DNA of 64,000 nucleotides from Idiomarina seosinensis_A (GCF_044797955.1 NZ_CP085211.1:2418001-2482000); one strand, 5' to 3'; positions 31,952 through 42,851 are shown, counted from the stretch's first letter. A program made the numbers and translations. Notes: a model not told the origin generated them from the letters alone.

Positions 31952-33811
31952 TTAAAGGTTAGTTAAATCATTCCCCACCAAACTCAACCGCTCTTTAGCC
32001 CGGGTAATACCGGTATACAGCAGTTCTTTGGTTAATACGGGGCTGTCGTGATCGGGCAGCACCATCACGGTGTGTTTGAATTCGGAGCCTTGAGATTTAT
32101 GCACGGTCATGGCGTACACGGTTTCTATGTGAGTTAGGCGGCTTGGCAGTACCCACCGCACACCCTGCTCTTGATCAGGGAAAGCAACTCTTAAATGGCC
32201 CTGTTCGGGGTCTTTCAGGGCGATACCGATATCGCCGTTGTTTAGCTTCAGTCCGTAATCATTTTTGGTGACCATTACCGGTCGGCCTTCGTACCAGCTG
32301 TTGGCGTTTACGCTGAGTATATCGCCAACTTTTTGGTTAACCGCTTTTACACCCCAGGGGCCTTCGCGCAGGGCGGTCAGGATTTGGAAGTCAGTATTGG
32401 CGTCCAGCACTGCCTTGGCGTATTCGTCAAAATGCTCGAAAGACTCGCGTCGTGGCCGCGAGCTACTGGCTCGCACCAATTGTTTAAATTCCGGGGCATC
32501 GAGGCTGCTGACTTCATAAAGCTGTACTGAGTGTTCATTATCAGCGGTGCGGGCTTGTTCTAAATGCTGTTGCACAGCCGCGTCATCCTGGCGGTTAATG
32601 GCGTTAGCAAGATCGGCAATAGGCCCAAAAAATCGGTAACTTTTACGGAATTTAACAACATGTTGCAGGCGTTTAGGTCCCTGATCGTTGATTAATTCTT
32701 GCGGAAACTCGGGTGTATCTGCTACCTGCTGTAACCATCGGGCGGTTTCGGTATGGTAATGTCCCTGGTCAGCTCCGCTACACAAGTTACCGAGTACCGC
32801 ACCGGCTTCTACAGAAGCCAACTGATCTTTATCACCGATAAGTACCAGCCGCGCGAGTTGAGGAGTCGCTTTTAGCAGCGCCGTCATCATTTCAATGTCT
32901 ATCATTGAAGCTTCGTCGACAATCACGACGTCCGTGCGCAGTGGATTATCCGTATTATGTTTAAACGCTCGCGAATTCGGTTTTACACCCAGCAGTCGGT
33001 GCAAGGTTTTGCCTTCGGGCTTTATGGAATCTAACGCGTCTTTCAGGGGGGCAAGTTTTGCGTCGCCGCGCAGCGTATTGAGCTCGCTCTCTATTGATTC
33101 TGTGAGCCGCGCGGCAGCCTTGCCGGTCGGGGCTGCCAGCGATACCCGCAACGGCGGCAGCCCGAGCGTTAGCGTCTGGTGCTGAAGGGCGGTCAACAGC
33201 CGCACTACCGTGTAGGTTTTTCCTGTCCCGGGGCCGCCGGTTACCACACTAAAGCGGTTGCGCACGGTATTAGCACAGGCCACCCGTTGCCAGTTAATAT
33301 CCGCGGTTTCAGTGAATAACTTCGCCAGGGTGGTTTTCAATAATTCATCGTTAGTCACTGGCTGGTCGTTCATACGCGCCAGCAAATCCTGCTCAATAAA
33401 GGTTTCATATTGCCAGTAACGACGCAAATACAGCTTACCGTCACTCAATACCAGGGGTTGGTTGCCATTGCATAAGGTATCAACACAATGGCTTTGTGCT
33501 AAAGCCGCTTCAAGATCTTCGCCAAACTGCTTAAAAAGCTGACTAGGCGTAAGACATTGGGGCGCATCGCGGTTTTCGGGTGGCAAGTTCAGCGCTGTTT
33601 CAGGGCTTGCCTGCAACGCAGCGATGTCAATGTGGGTATGACCTCTTCCTGCCTGATGTGAAGCACAGACAGCGGCCAGCAATACGCCATCGCTTACTTC
33701 GCCGGCATGCTGCAGGAATTCAGCAAAAGCCAGATCGATTGACCGTATCCAGCCGGCATCGCGCCAGTCAAATAAAACGTCAAACAGGGTCTTTGCAGCT
33801 ACCTTTGTCAT
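31952..33811 (-). CDS. recD: Exodeoxyribonuclease V subunit alpha (RecD helicase)
   Basis: RecD is the 5'-3' helicase of RecBCD, which resects double-strand breaks for recombination and degrades foreign linear DNA. Length is 619 aa (E. coli 608). Walker A VVTGGPGTGKTYTVVRLL is near residue 195, Walker B VVIVDEASMIDIEMM follows, and the C-terminal UvrD-like motifs AMTVHKSQGSEF and LLYTGITRAKERL are intact. It overlaps recB by 4 nt. Its stop is the first core-gene position on the right side of the island. Confidence 0.97.
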   Translation of the reverse strand: MTKVAAKTLFDVLFDWRDAGWIRSIDLAFAEFLQHAGEVSDGVLLAAVCASHQAGRGHTHIDIAALQASPETALNLPPENRDAPQCLTPSQLFKQFGEDLEAALAQSHCVDTLCNGNQPLVLSDGKLYLRRYWQYETFIEQDLLARMNDQPVTNDELLKTTLAKLFTETADINWQRVACANTVRNRFSVVTGGPGTGKTYTVVRLLTALQHQTLTLGLPPLRVSLAAPTGKAAARLTESIESELNTLRGDAKLAPLKDALDSIKPEGKTLHRLLGVKPNSRAFKHNTDNPLRTDVVIVDEASMIDIEMMTALLKATPQLARLVLIGDKDQLASVEAGAVLGNLCSGADQGHYHTETARWLQQVADTPEFPQELINDQGPKRLQHVVKFRKSYRFFGPIADLANAINRQDDAAVQQHLEQARTADNEHSVQLYEVSSLDAPEFKQLVRASSSRPRRESFEHFDEYAKAVLDANTDFQILTALREGPWGVKAVNQKVGDILSVNANSWYEGRPVMVTKNDYGLKLNNGDIGIALKDPEQGHLRVAFPDQEQGVRWVLPSRLTHIETVYAMTVHKSQGSEFKHTVMVLPDHDSPVLTKELLYTGITRAKERLSLVGNDLTNL

Positions 33812-36800
33812 ACCAGCTCCTTACCCTCAAACAGCGCGTCCAGCTGTTCAATTAATGACCACGGCGGCCGGTCGCAAAATGCCCCGCCGGTTTCGGCCCG
33901 GTGGCCGCGTAAAAATAAATAAACCGCGCCACCGACATGGGTGTCGTAATCGTATTCACTTCCCAGGCGCGCTTTTAATAGGCGGTGCAGGGCCAGTGTG
34001 TAAATCACATACTGCAGATCATAACGGCTGTGCAGAATCTTTTCCCGCATTGCCTGTTCGGTATAAGAGCGGTCGTCTTCACCCAGCCAGTTGGACTTGT
34101 AATCGGCAACATAGTAGCGGCCATTATGCTCGAAAACCAAATCAATAAAGCCTTTCAGCATGCCGTTAAGCAAATTAGGCTCCAGTGCCGGGCGTTCATG
34201 ACCTGGTAAGATATGCTTCAGAACCAGAGTGTCTAGACTCTGGGCACTTACTTCGCTGGCCGCAAACCAGAACTCCGGCTCGGCTTTATAGGTTTGAAGC
34301 GCACTTAAACTGGCCGTTTCGCCAAGGCTATTCAGCACAAATTCGTTGTTTAAATATGAACTCAGCCAATGGTTCAGGCTATTTTCATGCATTTGCCAGT
34401 AGGGGCTGACACAAAAGCGCTGCACTAACTCTGTGCGTGCGACTGCCTCGCTGGCGATACGGGCAAACCCGATGTTAGCGCTTTCCTCCAGCAGATTATG
34501 CAAAAAGGTACCGGGACCCGCGCCTTTCGGCAAATGGTGGATACTGTCCAGGGCTGGCTCAGCAACACTGGCCACGACCGCTTGCTCGTCGTCGCGCTCA
34601 TCTAACAGGTTCATTTCATCAGGCGACTGCGGTGCAGGAACGCTTGGCGATGCTGAGCCCTGATATCGCAGCGCACTGTAGCTGGCAACCCACCATCGCT
34701 CGAGCTTTCGGTCGGCCGGCATCGTGCGCGGCTGCAGCTCTGGTATTTTTTGCTCTTGTTCTAAGACCCGAACTAAAGGCTCGTCATCCTCCAGTCGCGT
34801 TAATCCTGTATGGGGTGATTTTTGCCAGTGCTCGCTAACAAGGTTATAGAGTTCACCCGTTGGCTCGGCCCCGCCATTGAGCAAATAAAATAGCGGGTTG
34901 TTGCTATGATCACTGACCTTTTCCAGTGCAATAAAGGTTGCGTGTTGCGCGCGCGTTACCGCGACGTACATTTTGCGTAAATCTTCGGCCAGTATTTCAT
35001 CACTTAGCCGCTGCTTATTAGGATCATCGGGTGACCACAGCATCTGCAGCTTGCCCTGCTCATCATGGTAGCCAGCCGGAACCTTTAACCGGGATTTTTC
35101 CGCCTGGGTATAAGCCACAAAGGGCATAAATACCAGCGGATACTGCAGTCCCTTTGATTTGTGAATAGTGATAATTTTTATCAGTTCATCATCACTTTCC
35201 AGGCGCAGCTGTTGTTCATCGGTCTGAGAGCGACTGTTCCGGCTAAAGCCATGTCGTTCATTTACCTGTTCAGCAAAGTGATTTACCAGCGCCGGAATAC
35301 CGTCCAGTACCATGCTTTGCTGCTGCAAAAGCTCGGCAATGTGCAATACATCGGATAACTGACGTTCGCCATGAAGGGGATCCTGCAACAATTTTGCCGG
35401 CACTTGATAATCATGCAGCAGCCGGTGCAGCATGGCTAACAGGCCTTGCCGAAGCCATTGGTCATGGTAGGTTAAAAACTGCTCAACACGGTCTTCCCAT
35501 GCCTGTTCATCACTGTGGATATGCTCCAGTTCCGATAGCGGTAAAGCAAGCAGCCGGGTGGCTAAGGCACTTCTTATCGAAGAAGGATCACGTGGTTCAG
35601 CACAGGCACTGACCAGTATCAGTAAATCTTTGGCTACCCGCTGGGCGAAAACCGACTCACGATCAGACAGATAAACACTTTTTAAACCACGGTCGCTCAA
35701 TGCCTTTTTAATTGCATTAGCCTCACTGAAGTTGTTTACCAGCACCGCGATATCACCGGGCTTAACCCGTTGTTCAAGTTTGCCCGCGGGGTTGTAATAG
35801 CCTGCTTCAGGGTCGTTCAGCAATGACACCATCAGATTCGCATGGTGGTTGGCTGCGGCCCGAAAGAACGTTTCTTTTGTACGCTTTTTGCCATTGGATA
35901 CGGACCACAAAAGGGCCGGAGCTATTTTTGGACTGCTGGATAACAGGCAGTGCCTGAAGGTCTGCTTAAGCCCGTGGGCATCCACAGGATTAAAGGGTAA
36001 CTGGTTGTCGCTTTCACTTTTAAACAAAAAAGCGCCGCGCGACAATATTTCAGCCCGTTTAAATAACGTATTTACACTGTCCACCATGGCCTGCGAGGAG
36101 CGAAAATTCCGGGCCAGATTATAATGGCGGCCCTCAGTATCGCGACGAGCTTTCAGGTAGGTGTAAATATCGGCGTTTCGAAAACTGTAAATCGCCTGTT
36201 TCGGGTCGCCAATAAGAAATATACCGGTGCCGCTATGAGGCTTGGCTAAATTATAAATTCGATTGAAAATCTCATACTGAACCGGATCTGTGTCCTGAAA
36301 CTCATCTACCATTGCAACGGGGTACTGCTTGCGGATAGCTGCGGCCAGGGCCTCGCCGCCCGGCCCTTTTAAAGCGTCCCGTAAGCGCGTCAACATGTCA
36401 TCATGACCCATTTCTGCGCGCTGATGTTGCAGTTCTGAAAACCGGCAACTGACCCAGTACGCAGCATGCTGCCTGACTTTCGCCAGCTCTTCCTGGTGCA
36501 ATGCCCTGCTGTGTTTTATTCGCTCCTGCAGTTTACCTAACATACCCCACTCAGCGGGCATACCACCGAGCTTACTGTCTGCAAATTTTTGTAGTTCATC
36601 AGTACCGATGTTTTTCCAGTTGGTTGCTGACACTTTGGGTTCAATTAAGTCGGGATCGGCACACCAATCGGCAAACTTCTGAAACTGATCCAGCTTAGTT
36701 TTGGTGCTTTTCGCTTGCGCTGTTTTATCGATCAGATCCTTGATAATCGGTTCTAACTCTTGCTTTATTACCGCTATTCGTTGCTGATGAGCGGTTTCAG

Positions 36801-37470
36801 CCTGTTTTAACAATGTCTGTAAATCGCCGGTCACGGCTGTTTGCCCGGCTTTGTTCAAACTAGCGCTAAGGGCCGCTAAATTTTCAGGTGACTTGAGATC
36901 ATCCAGTAACCGGGCGCTGAGTTGTTCATTGGCCGGGTAGATAAAGCAGCGGAAGTAATCTTCAGCAGCCTGAATAACAAGTGCTTCGTTGTCGGTTTTA
37001 ACGTCCTGGCTAAACAAGCTGCCACTGGCAAAGGCGTGCTCTGTCAGCATTGACTGGCACCAGCCATGAATGGTTTTTACCGCAGCTTCATCCATTGATT
37101 GTGACGCTAAATCAAGTAGCCGCGCCAGATGTATTAAGTCTTGTCCTTTAGCAGCGCAGTCCTCACGCAGTGCCATTAAAAACGGATCTGCGTCCAATGC
37201 CTCAGGGTCACGAAAATAAGCGGCGGCTTCAGCCAGCCGTGAGCGAATCCGGTCGCTTAATTCCTCAGTAGCGGCTTTGGTAAATGTCATCACCAAAATA
37301 TTTTTTGGCACCAGCTCGTGCTCAAAACCAGTAACCTCATCGCCATGACCAATGACCAGACGCACGTATAACGCCGCAATGGTATAGGTTTTCCCTGTGC
37401 CGGCACTGGCTTCAATTAAGCGGCTGCTGTTAAGGGGAAAATCAAGAGGGTTCGACAATAAGTGGCTCAT
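33808..37470 (-). CDS. recB: Exodeoxyribonuclease V subunit beta (RecB helicase-nuclease)
   Basis: The 1220 aa RecB subunit combines a 3'-5' SF1A helicase and the single nuclease domain of RecBCD. Walker A is EASAGTGKTYTIAALY near the start, motif II is AMVDEFQDTDPVQYE, and motif V/VI are ITIHKSKGLQYPLV and YVAVTRAQHA. The C-terminal nuclease has GFIDLVFEHNGRYYVADYKS with the catalytic Asp and Lys. It is translationally coupled with recC (4-nt overlap) and recD. Unlike E. coli, no ptrA gene lies between recC and recB. Confidence 0.98.
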   Translation of the reverse strand: MSHLLSNPLDFPLNSSRLIEASAGTGKTYTIAALYVRLVIGHGDEVTGFEHELVPKNILVMTFTKAATEELSDRIRSRLAEAAAYFRDPEALDADPFLMALREDCAAKGQDLIHLARLLDLASQSMDEAAVKTIHGWCQSMLTEHAFASGSLFSQDVKTDNEALVIQAAEDYFRCFIYPANEQLSARLLDDLKSPENLAALSASLNKAGQTAVTGDLQTLLKQAETAHQQRIAVIKQELEPIIKDLIDKTAQAKSTKTKLDQFQKFADWCADPDLIEPKVSATNWKNIGTDELQKFADSKLGGMPAEWGMLGKLQERIKHSRALHQEELAKVRQHAAYWVSCRFSELQHQRAEMGHDDMLTRLRDALKGPGGEALAAAIRKQYPVAMVDEFQDTDPVQYEIFNRIYNLAKPHSGTGIFLIGDPKQAIYSFRNADIYTYLKARRDTEGRHYNLARNFRSSQAMVDSVNTLFKRAEILSRGAFLFKSESDNQLPFNPVDAHGLKQTFRHCLLSSSPKIAPALLWSVSNGKKRTKETFFRAAANHHANLMVSLLNDPEAGYYNPAGKLEQRVKPGDIAVLVNNFSEANAIKKALSDRGLKSVYLSDRESVFAQRVAKDLLILVSACAEPRDPSSIRSALATRLLALPLSELEHIHSDEQAWEDRVEQFLTYHDQWLRQGLLAMLHRLLHDYQVPAKLLQDPLHGERQLSDVLHIAELLQQQSMVLDGIPALVNHFAEQVNERHGFSRNSRSQTDEQQLRLESDDELIKIITIHKSKGLQYPLVFMPFVAYTQAEKSRLKVPAGYHDEQGKLQMLWSPDDPNKQRLSDEILAEDLRKMYVAVTRAQHATFIALEKVSDHSNNPLFYLLNGGAEPTGELYNLVSEHWQKSPHTGLTRLEDDEPLVRVLEQEQKIPELQPRTMPADRKLERWWVASYSALRYQGSASPSVPAPQSPDEMNLLDERDDEQAVVASVAEPALDSIHHLPKGAGPGTFLHNLLEESANIGFARIASEAVARTELVQRFCVSPYWQMHENSLNHWLSSYLNNEFVLNSLGETASLSALQTYKAEPEFWFAASEVSAQSLDTLVLKHILPGHERPALEPNLLNGMLKGFIDLVFEHNGRYYVADYKSNWLGEDDRSYTEQAMREKILHSRYDLQYVIYTLALHRLLKARLGSEYDYDTHVGGAVYLFLRGHRAETGGAFCDRPPWSLIEQLDALFEGKELV

Positions 37471-40400
37471 GATTTCTTCTCCGGCACCAGGGTCAAGCGC
37501 ATGGGCTCGTAAAGTTCGTCAATAAAACGGTGAAAAAGCGGCGAAGCCGCCATAGCGTCGTAGCTTTCCGCTATGCGCGAACAGTAGTCACTGTCAGTCA
37601 TCAAAGCGGCAGTATTGAAGCCCGCCTGCTCGTACGCTTTCCGTGCCGAATCATGAGCTAACTGCTGGTCTTTTTCTTTTTTCTCCATCGCTTTTAGCCA
37701 GCTCATGGCAACCTCAAGGTGCATTGCTCGTGGTTGTTGGACAGAAAGGGCGACCAGCTCGAGAAGTTGCTCTAACCTCTGTACCGCAATGTCTGCCGGC
37801 ACCGGAGCGACCTGCAGCCGGCAACCACCTTTTGAGATAATTAAAAGCCGGGTCGGGCGCTGCAAATTAAGTAGCAGTAAACCAATATAATATCTGCTGG
37901 CATGCTTCCAGCTACTTTCCTCAATCCCTTTGCCGTTTTTGGCGGCAACATTGCTGGCGGATGTAACAACCCATAGCCGATCGCCCTGGTCATTGGAGTG
38001 TACTCCGGTGACCGTATCCTCCAGCGTCAGTCCTTTATACTCAAAACCAACCTCCAGCGGCAGCTCATTCACCCTGGGGTAGTCGGCAACATGTTGTTGA
38101 TAGGTGGTCAGTATTTCCTGGGCCTGCTCAATCAGCCGTGCAGCGCTTTGCTCTGCTATGGCGCCAATGCCTATGGCTCCCTCGCGCCTGATACGCTGTA
38201 ACTCTTGCAATAACCGGGCTTCGACCCCCGCGGAACGGGCTAATGCTTGTTTGCCGACCTCTATTAAACGGCTGGTTAATGACCAACCCTGCAGACTATC
38301 CAGGGTAAAAGCTTCGCTATCGTCCAGATCATCGCTGTGGCGACTAAAGTAGGTATCCAGCTTCCAGTTAAAATACAGTCGCGCAGGTTCCTCAATAAAA
38401 CGTTTCAGATCGTTAATGCTGACGGTTCTTTCCAGCCGGGACTCAACCACGACGTTTGCTGGCGGGGCAGCCTGCTCAGCTGGCCGTTGATATGCCTGCT
38501 TCCACTCACTTGCATAAGTAAAGTAGTCTGTCGCTTGCTGGTTAAAATACAACGGGTTAAACGGCTGCAATTTATGCTCTGCCGTCAGTGTGTTCACATC
38601 AATATCCCAGCCTTGCGCTATATGGTCGCGCAGTTGGGCAACCAGAACCGAGGGCGTCCGCTCGCTGTTATCTTTGACACTGTAACCAATCCAGCTTAGG
38701 TAAAAGCAGTCGCGGGCGGATAACATGGCTTCGAGAAATAAATAGCGATCATCATCACGGCGTGACCGGTCACCCGGGCGGTAGCGATCCGTCATTAAAT
38801 CAAAGTCGACACGGGGTACTGAGCGCGGATAGTCGCTCTCATTCATCCCCAGTACACACACATATTTAAACGGAATAGCGCGCATTGGCATTAAGGTAGC
38901 AAAGTTAACGGCGCCGGCTAAAAATCGTTGGTTAAGATTCTGCTGGTCGACTCGTTCTAACCAGGCATCTTTAAATATTGGCAGAGTCAGTAACGAGTGA
39001 TTATCTGCTTCCACACAAATATCCCGCAACTTGTACACTTCGTCGCTGAGCTTTGCTAACAGTAAGCGGTCACTATCATCTTCGGCCTGGAAAAATTCCG
39101 CCAGCAACCACTCGCCCTCAACCACCCATTCTGTCAGTGTCTGTTCACCCTGTGTTCGCTGCCACCAACGCTCTAAAGTGCGTACAACGTCAGCCAGGTA
39201 GCCCACCACTGCAGCACTTAATCCGGCCACTTCGGCATAAGGCTCAACATCTGCCCAGGGTGTTTGATTGCCCTGCTCGTTAGTGGTCAGGTCACCCATG
39301 GCATATCCGGCAATCATCCGTTTTAAGCCAAACCACCAGCTATTGGTGTCTTCACCGGCCGGCATATAAAACTGTTGCCGCTGCTCGCCATTAAGACCCC
39401 AGCGCGCGCCTGCCTCTTTTACCCAGCGCTTTAATTGCGGCAGATCATCGTCAGTGATATTAAAACGTTGCTGTACTGCCGGTACTGACAGCAGGCTAAA
39501 CAAGTCGGTCTGGGTAAAGCGCAGCTGGTCAACTTGCAAAAGCAGTTCCAGAGCGATCATTAGCGGGCGCTGGTGACGCTCGCCCTGATCGGCAATCGTA
39601 TAGGGAATGGCGCGGCGGTCACAGACACCCATCCGGCTATGATAGCGGCCAAATACTGCATCGATGTAGGGGGCGTAAGTGTTCACATCAGGCAGCATGA
39701 CCATAATATCGCGCGGCTTTAATTGCGGGTCGTTAGCAAAGGCGTCCAGCAACTGGTCATGCAGTACTTCCAGTTCTCGTTGCGGGCTGTGGCAAACGTG
39801 AAACTGCAGCGATTTGTCCGTTGCCTTTGGTGTTGGCCATTGTTGCCGGGTTTCCGGTAAAGGCCTCAGGTTTAAAATATCATCCTGCAGCTGAGCTAAT
39901 AAATGATCTGTCGGGTGCGTTTCAAATAATTCCAGCTTGATGGTATTAAAAGCTTCCTGTTTGGCCAGGGTTTCGTCATAGAGGTCAAGTAACCGAATAT
40001 AGTCACGACCCTGTTTTCCCCAGGAGGCCAATAACGGATGAGCCAGCTGATGTAGCTCGTCATCGTCTGGGTCATCGGGCAATTCAGGCTTGTGCCGCAG
40101 CCGCGATGATGCTTTTACCGTCTGCCGCAGCGCCTCTTTGCCATCAACAATATCGGCCCAGTGGTACTGGGAGGGGTTGTGCACACATAACAGGATCTGG
40201 GTATAACCCTTTATTGCATCCAGAACCTGCAATATTTGCTGCGGCAACGAAGAGATACCAAAGACCACTACCCGCGGCGGCAGTCCTGCCGGTCGTTCGC
40301 TCAGTGCCCGTGCTGTATCAATAAAACGCTGATGCAGTTCAGCACGGTTATTCCAGTAGTCATCAATACCAATATCGTTGCTAATTGCCCGCCAGAGCTC

Positions 40401-40937
40401 CGGTTGCCAAAGTTGCTCAGAGTTAACGGACTGTCCGTTCTCCAGTTCGTCATGGCCACGTACCCAGTTATCCAGCCAGTCGGCGCGATACACGGCATAT
40501 TGATCAAACAGGTCTGCCAGGCGTCCGCTTAATTGATACAGCTTGCGGCCATCCTGATCAGCAGTGGTATAGTTTTTTAGCGGGGCAAAATGGGGGTTAT
40601 CAGCAATAAGCTGAGGTAACAGACGCACTAAGCGCCAGGTTAAACGGTCTTTATCAAAAGGCGAGGTTTTCGGGATTTCATTACCCAATACGGCACGATA
40701 CGCCTGCCACTGAAAACGGGCTGGCAGGGTGACATCAACCAGCGCTGCAATTCCGTTAGCCTGCGCCAAATTAATTTTTAACCACTGGGCAATACCGTTA
40801 CTTTGTACCAGCACTGTTTCCTGCTCCAGCGGCGCCAGTGGGTAATTTTGCGTAAAGCCGACCGCCACATCAGTCAGATCTTCCAGCCGGTGTCCATGCG
40901 CAACAATGAATCCAGGAACTAAGTCACTCACTGGCAA
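37467..40937 (-). CDS. recC: Exodeoxyribonuclease V subunit gamma (RecC)
   Basis: RecC, 1156 aa (E. coli 1122), threads the unwound strands and recognises Chi. Family blocks include VLVQSNGIAQWLKINLAQ, PRDIMVMLPDVNTYAPYIDA, CDRRAIPYTIADQG and VCVLGMNESDYPRS...RDDDRYLFLEAMLSAR. First gene of recC-recB-recD. The reading frame starts at the codon before PVSDLVPGFIVAHGHRLEDL. Whether the Chi sequence is the E. coli one cannot be judged here. Confidence 0.95.
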   Translation of the reverse strand: MPVSDLVPGFIVAHGHRLEDLTDVAVGFTQNYPLAPLEQETVLVQSNGIAQWLKINLAQANGIAALVDVTLPARFQWQAYRAVLGNEIPKTSPFDKDRLTWRLVRLLPQLIADNPHFAPLKNYTTADQDGRKLYQLSGRLADLFDQYAVYRADWLDNWVRGHDELENGQSVNSEQLWQPELWRAISNDIGIDDYWNNRAELHQRFIDTARALSERPAGLPPRVVVFGISSLPQQILQVLDAIKGYTQILLCVHNPSQYHWADIVDGKEALRQTVKASSRLRHKPELPDDPDDDELHQLAHPLLASWGKQGRDYIRLLDLYDETLAKQEAFNTIKLELFETHPTDHLLAQLQDDILNLRPLPETRQQWPTPKATDKSLQFHVCHSPQRELEVLHDQLLDAFANDPQLKPRDIMVMLPDVNTYAPYIDAVFGRYHSRMGVCDRRAIPYTIADQGERHQRPLMIALELLLQVDQLRFTQTDLFSLLSVPAVQQRFNITDDDLPQLKRWVKEAGARWGLNGEQRQQFYMPAGEDTNSWWFGLKRMIAGYAMGDLTTNEQGNQTPWADVEPYAEVAGLSAAVVGYLADVVRTLERWWQRTQGEQTLTEWVVEGEWLLAEFFQAEDDSDRLLLAKLSDEVYKLRDICVEADNHSLLTLPIFKDAWLERVDQQNLNQRFLAGAVNFATLMPMRAIPFKYVCVLGMNESDYPRSVPRVDFDLMTDRYRPGDRSRRDDDRYLFLEAMLSARDCFYLSWIGYSVKDNSERTPSVLVAQLRDHIAQGWDIDVNTLTAEHKLQPFNPLYFNQQATDYFTYASEWKQAYQRPAEQAAPPANVVVESRLERTVSINDLKRFIEEPARLYFNWKLDTYFSRHSDDLDDSEAFTLDSLQGWSLTSRLIEVGKQALARSAGVEARLLQELQRIRREGAIGIGAIAEQSAARLIEQAQEILTTYQQHVADYPRVNELPLEVGFEYKGLTLEDTVTGVHSNDQGDRLWVVTSASNVAAKNGKGIEESSWKHASRYYIGLLLLNLQRPTRLLIISKGGCRLQVAPVPADIAVQRLEQLLELVALSVQQPRAMHLEVAMSWLKAMEKKEKDQQLAHDSARKAYEQAGFNTAALMTDSDYCSRIAESYDAMAASPLFHRFIDELYEPMRLTLVPEKKS

Positions 40938-40961
40938 ACTCCTTTTACACCCATTTTAAAA

Positions 40962-41855
40962 TTAACGCGCGAGTAATTTATCTTTTATCTTACGATTCAT
41001 CTCGCGAAGTTTTGACAGGGCAGAATCCGATCCGTAACGGCCCTTTTCAACATGACGTATTATACTCACATCGGCTACGTTAATGGGTTCTCCATGAGTA
41101 CCGAGTAGCCACCGAAAAGCTCTGTCCTCATACGTTTTTACCCAGCGTTCCTGTGGTTGCTGATAGCAGGCCAACTGGTCGCAGTAGCCATACTTGCGAG
41201 CGCTCGGGCCATGAACTATCTGCACCGGGCCGGTGGCTTTTTCAAACGTATGGAATTTAACACTACCGCCCTTTAAGCAATCATCAACGTTAAATTCGTC
41301 GCAGGTTAACAGCTTATTATTTTTTTCTAACAGTGACGTTCTTTTTACCCTTTCGGGGAAAACCAATAAGCTTCGTTGCCCCGTTAGCTCATGCGCCAGG
41401 CTGTTAAAGGTATCCTTACCGAAAACCAGATCGCAGTCAGTAAACCAAATCCAGTCAGCGCTTGTGTTTTTTGCTGCCTGGTTTCGGCCGATAGCCCGGC
41501 GTAACAAAGCATTCTTGTCCAGCTCAATAAAGTTCCACTGGATGCCGTCCCGCCGCACAGCACTATACTGATTTAGTAGCTTAACTGTTGCCTTGTCTTC
41601 TTTGCTGTAAAAGACCGTAAATCTTATACTGAACTGCTGCGGGAGATTATCAACTAGAGACATTAGTTGATAACTGAGCAGGTGTGAGTAATTCCAGCAG
41701 TGGCTGACAATTTCAATTGTTTCGGGTGCTGCAGCGGGCTTTGTTAGTTGACTTGTTTTGGGCACATTAAATACCCACCGCGCCGGAACAAGACCGGAAG
41801 CGGCAAAACGAAGCATAAACTCCTGTAATGTATAAAAGCTTTCTTTTAACGCCAT
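40962..41855 (-). CDS. Glycosyltransferase-like protein (GT-A fold)
   Basis: A 297 aa protein with features of nucleotide-sugar glycosyltransferases: TIEIVSHCWNYSHLLSYQLM at the start of the fold, then RAIGRNQAAKNTSADWIWFT and a D-x-D-like FTDCDLVFG that would bind the metal-nucleotide. A C-terminal His-containing block (VADVSIIRHVEKGRYGSDSA) follows. No transmembrane segment or signal peptide is evident. It lies 24 nt upstream of recC on the same strand and is divergent from a second glycosyltransferase-like gene. Donor and acceptor are unknown. Confidence 0.65.
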   Translation of the reverse strand: MALKESFYTLQEFMLRFAASGLVPARWVFNVPKTSQLTKPAAAPETIEIVSHCWNYSHLLSYQLMSLVDNLPQQFSIRFTVFYSKEDKATVKLLNQYSAVRRDGIQWNFIELDKNALLRRAIGRNQAAKNTSADWIWFTDCDLVFGKDTFNSLAHELTGQRSLLVFPERVKRTSLLEKNNKLLTCDEFNVDDCLKGGSVKFHTFEKATGPVQIVHGPSARKYGYCDQLACYQQPQERWVKTYEDRAFRWLLGTHGEPINVADVSIIRHVEKGRYGSDSALSKLREMNRKIKDKLLAR

Positions 41856-41978
41856 TTATTAACCTATTGATGGGCCGCGCGCTGATTTGTGTTAATTTGT
41901 CAGGCTACAGTAATATCGCCAATATATTAACCACGATATTCTTTATTTTACACGGCAACCGGGCTTTATGAGGCACCA

Positions 41979-42851
41979 TTGAATATTTTAAGTTATTTGC
42001 ACTATCGCTGGCTGCGGAAATATAAGTCGTTGCAGGGACGAGGTTTGCGAAAAAATGCCGTGAGCATAGTTCAGGCATCGTGGCAGAATAAGCCCCTGCA
42101 ACCTCCCGTTCACTCGTTGCCAGCGCCGTTAATGGTGAATTTAACCTCGTTTCCAAAACGCTTCAGTAGTCTGCACCTGACCATTAAGTCCTTGTTGCTG
42201 CAGGATGTACGCCCCGACCGGGTCAATCTTTGGCTTTACCAGGAAGACATAAAAGACTTACCGGAAAATGTCAGGCAATTGGAGGGTGAGGGCCTGACAA
42301 TCGTTCCGGTAGCCAAAGACAGCCGTTCCTATAAGAAGCTTATTCCAGCACTGACTGCTTTCCCCGATGCCTTTCATGTTACAGCTGACGATGACATTTA
42401 TTATCGCCCGGACTGGTTATCGACAATGGTTGCAGGGTTTTCCGGTGACTACCGCGAGATCTTATGCTGGCGGGCACATTACCTAGCGACACGGCCGGAC
42501 GGACAACCTAAGCCGTACCGAAAATGGTACCCAAAAACTGAAGTGAGAGGCCCTGATCCGCGATTATTTTTTACCAGTGGTGCAGGTGTGCTGTTTCCCC
42601 CCGGTAGTTTGCCATCAACTGCAACGGACCTGTCCCTGGCACTGCGTTTAGCCCCGTACGCCGACGATCTCTGGTGGTACACCATGGCGCGGCTGAATCA
42701 AAGCAGGATAACGCGGGTCGGCAATAATCCGGCGTTAATCAACTGGCCGGATAGCAAAGCCGGGTCGCTGTGGCAGTTTAATAAGCAGGCAGAACATGGC
42801 AATGATTCGCAGCTGGCGGCTTTAATTACACATTTCCGCATTAATTTGTAG
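41979..42851 (+). CDS. Glycosyltransferase-like protein
   Basis: A 290 aa protein. APLMVNLTSFPKRFSSLHLT and TIKSLLLQDVRPDRVNLWLY are typical of a family of small glycosyltransferases, and HVTADDDIYYRPDWLSTMVA supplies the D-x-D metal site. The start is TTG 41979 with GAGG at 41970-41973. It is divergent from the glycosyltransferase-like gene at 40962-41855. The two together suggest surface glycan or lipooligosaccharide decoration, but no larger cluster is present. Confidence 0.68.
   Translation: MNILSYLHYRWLRKYKSLQGRGLRKNAVSIVQASWQNKPLQPPVHSLPAPLMVNLTSFPKRFSSLHLTIKSLLLQDVRPDRVNLWLYQEDIKDLPENVRQLEGEGLTIVPVAKDSRSYKKLIPALTAFPDAFHVTADDDIYYRPDWLSTMVAGFSGDYREILCWRAHYLATRPDGQPKPYRKWYPKTEVRGPDPRLFFTSGAGVLFPPGSLPSTATDLSLALRLAPYADDLWWYTMARLNQSRITRVGNNPALINWPDSKAGSLWQFNKQAEHGNDSQLAALITHFRINL

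Noticed and set aside
31952..33811. RecD as part of the island
   Set aside because: It is translationally coupled to recB and is a standard RecBCD subunit.
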